Positions 53,680 through 64,000 of a DNA stretch of 64,000 bases are shown here, one piece after another. Under the pieces are notes generated by a model, which worked only from the letters and a program-made list of their open reading frames with translations, was not told the origin of the DNA and ran no database searches. This stretch comes from Lunularia cruciata (taxonomy: Eukaryota; Streptophyta; Marchantiopsida; Lunulariales; Lunulariaceae): assembly GCA_948567375.1 (NCBI GenBank), contig OX419755.1, positions 55,942,291-56,006,290 of the forward strand. Reading direction: 5' to 3'. The translations under genes and the position numbers were made by a program. Position 1 is the first letter of the stretch. Every line of letters starts with the position of its first letter.

Positions 53680-54007
53680 CCTTGAGTTTGGATATTCAAT
53701 GAGACCTTTAACTTCTATGAATTTTTGTTTAATAACCTAAGTTACTCCGGTAGTTAATAGCTTAGATGTGTAACTATTTCACAAGTATATAAGGTAGGGG
53801 TGAGGAGGTACTCATTCATCCTTTCATTTGTAACCATCTCTCTCATTAAGTTCTTTGGTGAGCAATGACTTGAGTCTTGGAGGTGCCTTAGAGTTCTAGC
53901 CTTGGAGGAGTGTGATGAAGTTTTAGTTCTTTGCTTTCTTATTCTATGGTGTGCTACACTAGTAGCCATCAGAAATTCATCTTGTGTGAGAGACAAGTTG
54001 GCTCATA
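53680..54007 (+). repeat. F2 copy C 5' LTR (5'-truncated)
   Basis: Matches the last 330 bp or so of the F2 LTR ('aactatttcacaagtatata', 'ctttcatttgtaac', 'gatgaagtt'), ending GTTGGCTCATA. It is followed at about 54012 by a decayed primer site (TTGTTCTAATGTTAGGA). The first half of the LTR is missing. Confidence 0.75.
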
Positions 54008-54689
54008 TTTTTTGTTCTAATGTTAGGACCTCTCTAGAATGCAAGATAATGTTCCGAGTTCAATTGTATATTGGACCAAAACAAGCTATGAGACCTCACT
54101 TGGAGAGGACATTAGGGGAGTAGAGAGCTACACCTATGTTAAAGAACTTGGACCTATTTGTATACAATATAGCTCATTATGATTTTTTTGAGGTGATATT
54201 ATACATCCTATACACATGAAAATTTTTGGAGAGATTATGTAAGATGGATTGTAGGTTTTGGGGATTATGATAATTTTGGGTAAAATTTCAAATTTGAGAT
54301 CTAGCTTTGAAAATTCCAAAGATTTTACTTGAATTGTCCTTTATTTGGCACACTCAAAACTAATGTGAGAATCACTACACGCACTAAGCTAGAAGTTCTG
54401 GAAGTTGGTAGGGTAAACTGCTCTTAAAAACTGCACTCTCTAGAAACTTGTATAGAGTTCAACATTTTTTCATTTCATATTGGATTTTTCTAATTTGTTA
54501 CAAAAATAATAAAGTGGTAGATAGGTTACCTTCTAGCCCAAAACTTAAGAGAGATAATTTCTTTAGAGAGAGTTATGAATTTCTAAAGTGAGGGGGTGGT
54601 TTTTAGACCAAATCTGAAAGATGTGTGCTAAATAGAGAGATGCTTAGGCCAAAATAGCTCAATTAAAGAGGCTTAAATTTTGAAGAGGA

Positions 54690-55310
54690 GAACATTATGG
54701 GGTGCTGATTATCTGTGCAAAATTTGACAAGAATGAGATTTGGAGTTTGGGAAAAGTGATGGACATTGTGAGGAGGGCTCATTTATGGAGAGTTGAGTTC
54801 TTATGCATAAGGAGTGTGAGAACAACCAAAAGCATGTTTGAGTGTTTAGAGTCACCTTGGGAGTATGGAAGGCCAACAAGAGTGGAAGTTGAGGTTATGT
54901 AAGCACTAGGGGTTGAAGCAATAGAAGTGGTTGATTTGAAGAAAGAGGAGCTTAGAGTAGAATCTGAAAAGAATGCTGAGAGGATTCAAAGACCTTCACC
55001 ATTTAGAAGAAAGAGATTCTAAGTGCTTCTTATGTAAAGAGAAAGGAAAGTAAGTTCATATCCAATGAGCTTTGAGAGCAAGAGGTTGAGGGAAAGGAGA
55101 GGCTTACTTGACTTGGAATTGCATGTTGAACCTTCTCCCAATCTAGAGAAGATCTGGGACCAAGGAATTGTATGAGGTTTTTGGAATAGAAGGACTTCCA
55201 AAGAGCCATGAGTGCAAAGGAGTAGTAACATTTTTGAAGACCTTGGTGAAAGATCTTGGAAAGAATCTTAGTATTGCTACAAAGAAACTACCACCTTCAT
55301 CAAAAAGTTT
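54690..55310 (+). pseudogene. F2 copy C upstream CCHC ORF (decayed)
   Basis: 54702-54902 is open and shows 'DIVRRAHLWRVEFLCIRSVR' and 'TTKSMFECLESPWEYGRP'. The following part matches the zinc-knuckle ORF of copy D ('FEGLPKSHECKG'-like) with several frame changes. Its persistence in four F2 copies shows that it is part of the family. Confidence 0.6.
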
Positions 55311-55542
55311 TCAAGATTAGTGATGGAGATAATTCTTCAATTGATGGATAAAACATCCATGAGAGTTTGTTTAAATTGCACCTTTGGATTTGATCTTGGC
55401 ATAGAAGTCATGGAGAAACCTGAACCCTTTGTACTACTTAGAGTGGAATACTCTCAAATGGTGATAATCATGTATATACTCTATTAACTATAGGGTGAGA
55501 GAAATAGAAGAAATAGAGAAGAGAAAGGTAGTGAGAGGCTAA

Positions 55543-56460
55543 GATGGAAAAACTTCCAATTTTCTTTGGCAAGGATAGAGAAGACATAGAGGCTTCTATG
55601 AGAGACTTCAAGAGAGCTTGCATAGGAAACGATGAGAGGAAGAAGAATGAGTGTATCTCATAACTAGAGGATTCTTTGAAGATGTAGGTCCTACATGGTA
55701 TGAATCATAATATTAATAAAAAAGAGGAGAGATAGTCAAAAAAAGTCTTGGGAGAGTTTGTATTTGAGAACTTTCTTCAAATGAAAGTTATAAAATTGAT
55801 GAATGAGGTTACCTTCCTCAAGCAAGGATATGGAGGGAAAATGAGGCTTATGCAAAAAGAGTGGAGAAGTTAGAGTCCACGTTCCACATAGTATTGAGGA
55901 AGAATGAGGATGATGTGGAGAATATTTTGATTGGGATAGAAGCCTTTCTCACCAATAATTTGGTGGGAGGGTTAAAACCATAAATTCAAAGTAAGGTGAG
56001 ACATGAAAACCTTTCTTCCAAAGTACAAGCTATCAAGATTGCAATTTTTATGGAGGAGAGCTAGAAGGGAATGAGAGTGAATTGGTGATGAAAGAAGTTT
56101 TACATCTTCCACAAGTCTAAAATTATGGTGGGGCTTTTGATCCCTTGGTGGCAACAGTGACACCACAAGTAGTAGTTGCTCCGATTCTTGCACCTTCACC
56201 AAAAGATGTCCTTCAAATTAACTCAAAGCAACTTGTAGATCTCAAGAGCAATATAGTACAACTAGGAGAGAAGAGAGAGATCGATCTGTATTTTGGGAGA
56301 GGAAAAAGGAGTTATGGGAACTATCCATGTAGACAAGGCCAACCAACCAATAATTTCAAGGATAGAAATTGTTTCAATTGTGGATGTAGAGGTCACTCTA
56401 AAGAAATTGCCCAATTCTACTTACCATGGAGGAAGGGGTTATGAGGGAGCCAATAGAAAG
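55543..56460 (+). pseudogene. F2 copy C Gag (frameshifted)
   Basis: Aligns with copy D Gag from 'LPIFFGKDREDIEA' on. 56145-56444 is open with 'VVVAPILAPSPKDVLQ', 'KREIDLYFGRGKRSYGNYPC' and a zinc knuckle CFNCGCRGHSKEIA in which the last Cys is lost. At the position of the in-frame stop of copy D, this copy has a sense codon. Confidence 0.8.
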
Positions 56461-56493
56461 AAGAAATGAGGTGGTGAAAACCAAGCAACTCCT

Positions 56494-57090
56494 ATGAAAA
56501 ATAGAGGTAAGGAGATGGTATCCTTAGATGTGGTTGAGAGTAAGTATGAGAAGGGGGAGTGCTCAAACTCCAAAGGTCTTAACTTGGAGCTTTTGGCACA
56601 AGTGAAGAAGAGAGCACGTTTTGCATACATGTACATTCTTCTCAAGGATTCAATCCCAATAAGGATATTAATATGCCTACTAGGAGTACTTGCACTAGCA
56701 CTTCAACACCTTGATATCAAAGCAATTAGTTGGCTCATTGTAATGTTAGCCTTGTAACTACCAACATCCTCCAAGATGTTGTAGATCCATTGTTAAGAGC
56801 TTAAGGGTGGTTTGAGTTCTACAAGGAGCAAGAGAAACAAGAAAGCAAAAGCCCTAGTATCAATGAGAGAGGTAGATGCAAAAATAGCATCATGGGAGGC
56901 TTGTGAATATGCCTCCAAGTTTGATGTGAGAGTGAATGGTCCCAATGATGCTCTTGTTGATGGAGGATTTGGGGTGAATGCCATGTCAAAGAGGTTGATG
57001 AAGAATTTGGATATGATACTCTTTAGACCTTCAATATTTGTGGTGAGCATGGCAAACAAGCAACAAGTTTGATTTCTGGATATGATGGAC
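56494..57090 (+). pseudogene. F2 copy C pre-protease and protease (partial)
   Basis: 56494-56757 shows 'DVVESKYEKGECSNSKGLNL'. 56812-57072 shows 'REVDAKIASWEACEYASKFD' and the active-site region 'ALVDGGFGVNAMSKRLMKNL'. It is cut at 57090 by copy D, just after the sequence matching 'VVSMANKQQV'. Confidence 0.8.
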
Positions 57091-57780
57091 TGTGAGCCGG
57101 CCTGTCTCTCACTCAGGATGAACCTCTGATGGCTATTATGGTAGCGCACCATGGACTAAGAAGGCAAGGACCCCCAACTCCATCATACTCCTCCAAGGCT
57201 AACACTCCAAGACTCAAGACATTGCTCACTAGAGAACTCAATGAGAGAGATAGTTGCAAATGAAAGGATGCTGAGTACCTCCTCACCCCTTGTTTATATA
57301 CTTGTGAAATAGTTACGTACCAAAGTTACTAATTCCCATAGTAACTCAAGTTACTAGACTAAAAGTCAAGTAAAGTCAAAAAGTAGAAAGGAATATCCAT
57401 TCACATGGGCATATTCCCTTAAGCATGTGGTCTTATCTTGACCCAACCACTAAGTCAAGGATTCCTTCACATGGGCTATCCTTGGACGAAAGAAGAATCC
57501 AAAACAAAAAGGCTTGCGGGCCCAAGAGTTCTCAACTCTTTCCTCAAAGCCAAACATCTAGGAATAATACCAAGTCAACACACTAAAATCCAAAATAGTG
57601 GTGCTCATTTTTTCTACTTCCTCTAAAGTAAGGTCCCATCTATCTTAGCTATGACTAACTTTAGCTAACCATGACTAATATAGAACCATCCTTTATCTCT
57701 ATATAAATAATATCTCTTAAGTACTTGTAATACCAAGCTAAATATCACAATACCACACACATGCACAAATGGGTGTTACA
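57091..57780 (-). repeat. F2 copy D 3' LTR
   Basis: 690 bp; on the plus strand TGTGAGCCGGCC...GGGTGTTACA, i.e. TGTAACACCC...GCCGGCTCACA in element sense. CpG sites such as GCCGGC and GCGCACC are retained. Confidence 0.93.
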
Positions 57781-57793
57781 TTTACCCCCGGAC
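57781..57793 (-). other. F2 copy D polypurine tract
   Basis: GTCCGGGGGTAAA on the minus strand, abutting the 3' LTR. Confidence 0.85.
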
Positions 57794-58943
57794 TAAGTTT
57801 TCACTTTGTCCTCAAAGTGAAGGTCTCTCTACCTTCTATGGTACATCTTCAACTTATCATGGTTAATCCTATCAAAGAGTCTTCCTCCCAACTCCTTGAG
57901 ATCATAGGTGTAATTTCCCTACACCTTCTCCACTATGAAAGGTCCAAAGTACTTAGGCAAAAAGTTCTTTTGCACTCGAATCAAATGGAATCAAACAACA
58001 TTACCCAATCACCTTCTTTGAAAGTCTCCACCTTCTTCTTGCCTTGCCTCTTGTCATAGTTCTCCTTTTGTTTCCTTTGGGCTTGCTCCACTCAAACCAT
58101 AGCAACTGCTCTTGCCTCTTCCAACTCCATGAGTTGATCCTTCCTTGACTTCTCTGCATCACCTCCTTGTGCTTTCTTCAATCTCCTATGAATCCTTTGG
58201 AAGGTAGGAAGATCAAAGTGAATAGGTAAGGTAGACTCAATACCATACACCAATTGAAATGGAGAATATCCGGTGGAAGTTTTCATGGTTGTCCTATACT
58301 CCCACAAAACTGCATGAATCCTCTTGTCCCAATGATGTTTAGCCCCTTCCATTTCTGCATCTTTGGCCAACATCATGCACAAGGTCTGATTGGTTCTCTC
58401 TGCCAAGCCATTGGAATTTGGCTTATAGGATGTAGTTACTCTATGTGTGATAGAGAAATGTCGTAGCATGGCTGTAGTAATGTTTCCTGTAAACTCTCCT
58501 CCTCTATCAAAAACCAACTCCAAAGGGCATCCAAACCTAGTGATAATGCATTCATAAAGAAATCTACCCACTTCATCTTCATTCTTGTCCCTCAATGGTC
58601 TAGCCTCAACCCACTTGGTAAGGTAATCAGTAACTACCACAATGTACCAATTGTTCCTTGGGGTTCTATTGAGAGGACCTACAAAATCAATTCCCCACTT
58701 CTCAAAAGGTCCTAGCAATGGAATTGATCTAAGTGGTGGAGTGGATGTAGACTTTCTAGCAAAAGCTTGACAAACATGACAAGTTTTGCAATAATCAAGA
58801 CAATCATTGAAAATCCCTCTCCAATGGTAACCTGCATCTAGAATCTTGAAAGCAGTCACCTTGCTTGCAAAGTGTCCTCCACATACTAAACCTTCATGAA
58901 ACTCCTTTATGAGTAGGATAGACTCTTCCTTACCCACTGCTCT
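57794..58943 (-). pseudogene. F2 copy D integrase
   Basis: HHCC domain (EFHEGLVCGGHF ... CKTCHVCQ) near 58900-58760. Core with Asp in KWGIDFVGP, Asp in VFDRGGEFTGN and Glu in NGLAERTNQTL, all intact. Then 'GYSPFQLVYGIESTLPIHFD' and a GPY/F-like end ('GDWVMLFDSI', 'FLPKYFGPFIVEKV'). Stops at 58092-58094 (TGA) and near 57920 (TAG). Open for 281 codons from 58937. No chromodomain follows; the frame ends beside the polypurine tract. Confidence 0.93.
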
Positions 58944-60431
58944 TCAAAGTAGACCATCTGCTCCTTGGTGAAAAGGAATATCCTCCACCATTGTGTAAGG
59001 TCTAGATCTTGCTGCAAGGGCCTTCCTCTCCCTAGCATGCATTCCTTTTGGATAGTTACCTCTTGTCACAAAATCCACAATCTCCTTGTACTCCATTGGA
59101 ACCTCTTGAGTGACTGAGATTGTCATGAGCTCCTCATCCCGGAAGGAATCATCCACTGGCTCATCTCCATCATGATAATAGGCTCTAGATAATAAATCAG
59201 CATTTGCATGTTTCTTTCCTGGCCTATCTTCAATGGTGTAGTCATACTCAGACAAGAGTATCATCCACCTTGCTAGTCTCTCTTCAACATTAGGCTTGTT
59301 GAAGATGTACTTCAAAGCCTTGTGATCCATGACAATGGTGGCTTTCCCTCCAATCAAGTAGTGTCTAAACTTCTTGAGACCAAAGATCACTGCCAACCCT
59401 TCTCTCTCCGTGACAGAGTAGTTCTTCTTTGCTGAAACCATCTGTCTACTAGCATAAGCTATTGGATGATCATGCCCATCTTGGTCTAATTGACTAAGAG
59501 TGCATCCTATAGCTACATTAGAAGCATCAGTGTAGAGGATGAAAGGCTTACTCCAATCAGGTTTAGCAAGAATTGGAGCTACAACAAGGGATTGCTTGAG
59601 CTCCTCAAAAGCTTTGAGAGCCTCCTTGTCTTCCAAAATTACCATGTAATCTACAACCTTCTTCATGTAGATGGTCAATGCATAAGCCTTGTTGGAAAAT
59701 GAGAAGATGAACCTCCTATAGTACCCAACCATCCCCAAGAATTGGCGTAACTTTGTCAAGCTTGAAGGGAATGGAAGGTCTGAGATTTTCCTCACCTTCT
59801 CAGGATCAACTGCTATTCCATCCTTGGAGATGATGTGCCCCAAAAGTAGACCTTCTTCACATCCAAAAATGCACTTCTTTGGGTTGAGTGATGCATTTGC
59901 CTCATCCAAGCGTTGCAAGACCTTGATTAGGTGCTCAAAGTGCTCCTCCTTGCTCCCATAGACACAAAAGTCATCAATGAAATCTCTCACAAATTTCCCA
60001 ATGAAAGGTTCAAATACCTTGTTCATGAACCGTTGGAATGTGGCTAGAGCATTGCAAACCCCAAAAGGCATGACCTTGAAAGCGTAAGTTCCCCAAGGTG
60101 TGGTGAATGTGGTGAGATGTTGATGCTCTGGTGCAATCTTGATTTGGTTATATCCACTATAACCATCTCCAAAACTGTACCTCTCATGACCTGCAACCTC
60201 CTCCAAGATCTCATCAATGAATGGCAATGGGTAGTAGTCCTTCTTGGTAACAGCATTGAGCTTCCTGTAATCCACACATACCCAAAGCGTGCCATTCTTT
60301 TTCTTCACAATGACAATTGGAGACAACTATTCTGAATTCTCTACCTCAAAGATAAATCCAGTCTCCTTGAGCTTATCAATCTCCTCCTTCACAACCAAAG
60401 ATATTGGTGGGCTAATGCGACATTGCTTTTG
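58944..60431 (-). pseudogene. F2 copy D reverse transcriptase and RNase H
   Basis: Open for 460 codons (60326-58947). RT blocks: 'SPIVIVKKKNGTLWVCVDYR', 'KLNAVTKKDYYPLPF', 'YSFGDGYSGYNQI', 'MPFGVCNALATFQRFMNKVF', 'DFIDDFCVYG' and 'LLLGHIISKDGIAVDPEK'. RNase H keeps its acids: 'FILYTDASNVAIGCTLSQ', 'TEREGLAVIFGLKKFRHYL' and 'MDHKALKYIFNKP'. A TAG at 60327-60329 replaces the Trp seen in related RTs (ENSE-stop-LSPIV), and a TGA near 58944 replaces an Arg. Otherwise it looks nearly intact. Confidence 0.95.
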
Positions 60432-61729
60432 GCGGATTGGTCTTGCATGTGACTCCACCTCTATCTTGTGCTCCTCCAAGGTGACTTCCTTCAAATCCTT
60501 GTAACTAAAAGCAAACACATGGATGAACTTGCGGAAAATCTCCTCAAATCTCACCTTCTCCTCCTTGGTAACATTTGGGCCATACTTGAGGGTAGATAAC
60601 CTTCTCTCTACCTCCTCAAGTGTCAATGGTGATTTATCTGGGTCCTTCAAAACCTCTGGCTTAGGTACAAAATCCATAGCACACAAAGGAAACACATCTG
60701 AATCAGATTCAGATTCATCCTCCTCCTTGGAAGTCTCCTCTTCCATGCTTGTGTCCACACCTGAAGCTCCTTCTTCAGAATCTGATTCCCAATAATTAGA
60801 AGATGGGGTATTTGAATGTGAAGTGTTGGTGGTGTTAGTCACAGGAACAGGGAATCTATGGTTTGATGGCCCAATCCTCAAGTACCCTTTGTGCCATCGA
60901 TTAGTTGTGCGTGCTGCTCTCAACCATGGCCTCCCAAGAAGTAAGTCATAGCTTGAATCCTTCAAGACTTGGAAAGTCATGAGATTTTGAACTCCCATAA
61001 CTGAAACTACCACCTTATCCATCACTCCTACTGGTCGAACTTGTTGCTTGTTTGCCATGCTCACCACAAATGTTGAAGGTCTTGAGGGTATCATACCCAA
61101 CTTCTTCATCAACCTTTTTGACATGGCATTCACTGCTGATCCTCCATCAACCAATGCATCCTTGATGTTGTGACCATTCGCTCTCACATCAATCTTGGAG
61201 GCATATTCACAAGCCTCCCATGGTGCTGGCTTGGCATCCACCACCCCCATTAATACTGGAACTTTTTCCTTCTTCTTCTTCTTGCTCCTTGTAGAACTCA
61301 AACCACCTCTAAGCTCCTTTCTCAAGGTAGGGTTCAAAGCAATTAATTGGCCCACTGTGATGTTAGCCTTGTGACTACCAACATCCTCCAACACATTGTA
61401 GTTCCATTGTTGCTTTGAGATCAAGAAGTCCTCCATCCCCAACTTCTTCCTTGGAGTCTTTGTTGTTGATGGTATTGAGGTGCGAGTGCTCCTAGTAGAC
61501 ATAGGAGTATCCTTGCTTGAAGTAAATCCTTGAGAAGAGTGAACATCCTCTGCAAAACGAGCTCTCTTCTTCTCTTGTGCCAAAAGCTCCAAATTAAGAC
61601 CCTTGGAGTTTGAGCACTCTCCCTTCTTATACTTGCTCTCAACCACATCTATGGATGCTATCCCCTTACCTTTGTTGGGATTAGGAGCCACTTGGGTTTC
61701 ACTACCTCCCTCTTTCACTCTATTGGCTC
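60432..61729 (-). pseudogene. F2 copy D protease and flanking linkers
   Basis: Open from 61718 in phase with Gag and RT. N-terminal Ser/Thr/Lys-rich linker, 'KQQWNYNVLEDVGSHKANIT', then the aspartic protease with 'DALVDGGSAVNAMSKRLMKK' (DGGS in place of the usual DT/SG) and 'SSYDLLLGRPWLRAARTTNR'. An acidic Ser/Glu stretch and the RT-leading region 'VERRLSTLKYGPNVTKEEKV' follow. Protease cleaves the polyprotein inside the particle (family knowledge). Confidence 0.88.
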
Positions 61730-62651
61730 CCTGATAATCCCTTCCTCCATGGTAAGTGGAATTTGGGCAATTCCTTTGGATATGGCCTCTTCCTCCACAA
61801 CCAAAACAATTTCTATCATTGAAATTGTTGGCTGGTTGGCCTCCTTTTTATGGATAGTTTCCATAACTCCTAGGCCCTCTCCCTACATTCTGATCCACCT
61901 CTCTCTTCTCCCATAGTTGCACCAAATTGATCTTGAGATCCGCAAGTTGTTCTGTGATGGTTTGGAGTGGATCCTTTGGTGGAGGTGCAAGAACTGGAGC
62001 AACTACTACTTGTGGTGCAACCCTTGTCACCAAAGTATCAGAAGTTCCACCATACTTGTAGCCTTGAGGAGGATGCACAACCTCCTTCACCACCAAATCA
62101 CTCTCATCCCCTTCCAAACTCTCCTCCATACAAATTGCGATCTTGATAGCTTCAACCTTGGAAGAAGGTTTCTCATATCTCACCTTGCTTCTAATTTGTG
62201 GTCTCAATCCTCCTACAAAATTCTTGGTGAGCATGGCCCCTATGCCAATCATTGTAGTCTCCACATCATCCCCACCCTTCCTCAACACTATGCAAAATCT
62301 GGACTCCAACTTTTCCACTCTTTCCACATAGACTCTCACTTTCTCTCCATCTCCTTGCTTGAGAAATGTAACCTCACTCATCAATCTCTCATAACTCTCA
62401 TCAGGAAGAAAGTTCTCAATGAGTGCTGAAGTCAAAGTCTCCCAAGACTCCTCTTCCCCCTCTCTCCTCTCTCTCTTTTGGTATTCTGACTCATACCATG
62501 TAAGTGCTGCATCCTCAAAGAAATCTGGTAATAATGAGGCCCACTCATTCTTCCTCCTCTCATTGTTTCCTATGCAAGCTCTCTTGAAGTCTCTCACAAA
62601 GGCCTCCACATCTTCTCCATCCTTGCCAAAGAAAACTGGAAGTTTTCCCAT
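61730..62651 (-). pseudogene. F2 copy D Gag with CCHC knuckle
   Basis: ATG at 62651: 'MGKLPVFFGKDGEDVEAFVR', 'LLPDFFEDAALTWYESEYQK', 'LTSALIENFLPDESYERLMS' and 'KVRVYVERVEKLESRFCIVL', a typical plant gypsy Gag layout. A TAA at 61848-61850 interrupts it after NYP. The same phase then gives the zinc knuckle CFGCGGRGHIQRNC (about 61806-61765). Copies A and C have sense codons at the stop position, so it is a mutation and not a programmed stop. Confidence 0.92.
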
Positions 62652-62892
62652 TTTAACCCCTCACTATCTTTCTTTTCTCTCAAATTTTATTTTATTTTTC
62701 TCTTTTCTTTTCTCTCACTCTATTACTTATAGAGTATATACATGACTTACACCATTTGAGAATAATCCACTCTAGGGAAAACAAAAGGTTCAGGTTGCTC
62801 CAAGATTTCTATAGCAATTTCAAATCCTAGAGTGCATATTAATCTAACTCTCATGGATAGTTTATCCATAAGTTGAAAGATTATCTCCATCA

Positions 62893-63366
62893 CTAATCTT
62901 GAGAACTAGCTGATGAAGGTGGTAGTATTTCTGTAGCTATACTAAGACTCTCTCCAAGATCCTTCACCAGAGTTTCCAAAAGTGCTTTTACTCCAGTACA
63001 CTCATGTCCTTTTGGAAATCCTTCAACTCCACAAACCTCACACAACTCCTTGGTCTTAGATCTTCTCCCTCCCAATCTTGGTGAAGAAGGTCCAACATGC
63101 AAACCCAAGTCAAGTAAGCCTCTCCTTTCCCTCAATCTCTTGCTCTCAAAGGTCAATGGACATGAACTTGCCTTATGTCCCTTCTCTCCACATAGAAAGC
63201 ACTTGGACTCACTCTTTCCTCCAAGTGGTGTAGGTTTTTGGATCCTCTCAATACTCTCTTCAAATTCTATTGTAAACTCTCTTTTCCTCAAATCAACCCC
63301 TACAATCACCTCAAACCCTTGGGAAACCTTGCATAATCTCAATTTCCACTCTTGATGACCCTCCAT
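62893..63366 (-). CDS. F2 extra ORF upstream of gag, CCHC-type, 157 codons
   Basis: An intact frame lying between the leader and gag, in the same direction. It begins 'MEGHQEWKLRLCKVSQGFEV' and has 'FTIEFEESIERIQKPTPLGG', one canonical zinc knuckle CFLCGEKGHKASSC (CX2CX4HX4C) and a second Cys cluster CEVCGVEGFPKGHEC. It ends with a Ser-rich tail 230 bp before gag. Decayed counterparts occur in copies A, B and C. A nucleic-acid-binding role is inferred from the knuckle. An overlapping frame at 63311-63496 reads 'DIVRKGQFCKVEISCMRSLR'; its sequence also recurs in other copies, so the true N-terminus may lie further upstream with a frame change. Function unknown. Confidence 0.65.
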   Translation of the reverse strand: MEGHQEWKLRLCKVSQGFEVIVGVDLRKREFTIEFEESIERIQKPTPLGGKSESKCFLCGEKGHKASSCPLTFESKRLRERRGLLDLGLHVGPSSPRLGGRRSKTKELCEVCGVEGFPKGHECTGVKALLETLVKDLGESLSIATEILPPSSASSQD

Positions 63367-63496
63367 GTTCCCAAGATGAATCTAAACACTCAAACATGTT
63401 TTTTGTTGATCTCAAACTTCTCATGCATGAGATCTCCACTTTGCAGAATTGACCCTTCCTCACAATGTCACTCAAATCTCCCAACCAATATGTCAT

Positions 63497-64000
63497 AGTC
63501 CTCTGAAATTTTGCAAACTTGATAACAACTCCAGGGCGTCCCTCCCTGCAAAATTTCAGATCTTTTCATCAAGCCATTTGGCCTAGACACCTTTCTATTC
63601 AGCATCCATATTTCAGATTTGGTCTGAAAACCACCCCACTCACTTCAAAAACTCATTTCTCCCTGCGCAACAACGATCTCTCTCTAATTTTTGTAGCAGC
63701 AGGTAGGATACAATGCACTCAATTTTCTTGGAAATTTTCAGGACAATTCACTAAAAATTAAAGAAATGGCAGACTCTGTACAATTTTCCAGAGAACATGC
63801 AGTTGCAGGAGCACTTTACCCTATCAACTTTCAAAAATTCTAGCCTAGTGAGCATAGAAGCTCTCCCAATAATTTCAAGTGTGCTAACTGAAAGATAACT
63901 CAAGCTATCATATGTAGAAATCTCAAGTCCAGATCTCAAACTTGAGATTTTGCCCAAAATCACCTTAATCCCCAAAATCTGCAATCCACCTCACACAATC
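63497..64000 (-). other. F2 copy D leader region
   Basis: Sequence between the LTR (outside the window) and the upstream ORF, conserved in copies A, B and C. A short frame at 63984-63751 ('SSLRSGLEISTYDSLSYLSV', 'CMFSGKLYRVCHFFNF') recurs with stops in the other copies. Whether it is coding is unclear. Confidence 0.5.

Larger units (their letters stand above)
54008..57090 (+). mobile_element. F2 copy C internal region, interrupted at 57090
   Basis: Leader, upstream ORF remnant (about 54690-55310), gag (55543-56460), pre-protease segment and protease follow the order of copy D. At 57090 it is cut by copy D in the opposite direction. The rest of copy C should lie to the right of the window. 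Confidence 0.85.
57091..64000 (-). mobile_element. F2 copy D, nearly complete, runs off the right edge
   Basis: The 3' LTR (57091-57780), polypurine tract, complete gag-pol and upstream CCHC ORF are all present on the minus strand. By comparison with copy B about 220 bp of leader, the primer site and the 5' LTR lie beyond 64000. It sits inside copy C in the opposite direction; TGGAC at 57086-57090 would be the left target duplicate. It is the best preserved F2 copy: gag-pol stays in one phase with about five stops. Confidence 0.93.

Noticed and set aside
61848..61850. Programmed Gag stop with read-through in F2 copy D
   Set aside because: Copies A and C have sense codons at this position, and the stop lies before the zinc knuckle, so it is more simply a mutation.

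Overview
The window is about 64 kb of plant-type intergenic DNA built almost entirely from nested LTR retrotransposons. I see no host protein gene, rRNA or tRNA gene. Ty3/gypsy elements with a tRNA-Asp-type primer binding site, an Athila-like reverse transcriptase motif, many solo LTRs with 5-bp target duplications, a chromovirus relic and loss of CpG in older copies together point to a land plant with a large, methylated, repeat-rich genome. The sequence does not settle the taxon.

Four repeat families explain most of the window (the names are mine). F1 has LTRs of about 3.77 kb. There is one full-length copy (3712-17426, minus, target duplication CTACT), three near-complete solo LTRs (30158-33919 minus, 35487-39272 plus, 42909-46685 minus) and one rearranged LTR (2157-3711 plus 17432-18485, minus). 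F2 is a gypsy element of about 6-8 kb with LTRs of about 690 bp: a gutted copy A (29385-41995, plus), copy B with both LTRs (46838-52981, plus), copy C (53680-57090, plus) and copy D (57091 past the right edge, minus), plus stray LTRs. F3 is an LTR-like module whose U3 carries heat-shock-element-like repeats (22900-23365 plus; 26040-27195 minus). F4 is a solo LTR of about 745 bp (26255-26999, and a second copy spread over 42406-53062).

Layout: 1-1996 unassigned; 1997-19095 an F2 LTR broken by an old F1 LTR, itself broken by the full-length F1 element; 19121-20090 chromovirus integrase and chromodomain relic; 20091-29384 AT-rich old repeats with F3, an F2 solo LTR and an F4 solo LTR; 29385-41995 F2 copy A carrying two F1 solo LTRs in opposite orientation; 42406-53062 an F4 LTR carrying an F1 solo LTR and F2 copy B; 53068-64000 F2 copy C invaded head-on by F2 copy D.

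The most unusual object is the F1 LTR. Its U3 contains one long reading frame in the sense direction of the element. It spans exactly 2,574 nt (858 codons including the stop) in three separate LTRs, and those copies are interrupted by nonsense codons but not by any net frame change. It would encode a protein with an N-terminal globular part, an acidic linker, a long coiled coil and an acidic tail. One TATA box lies just upstream of the frame and a second lies downstream of it, about 0.67 kb from the LTR end, so each LTR, including each solo LTR, looks like a promoter-plus-gene cassette. I do not recognise the protein. All copies here look inactive.
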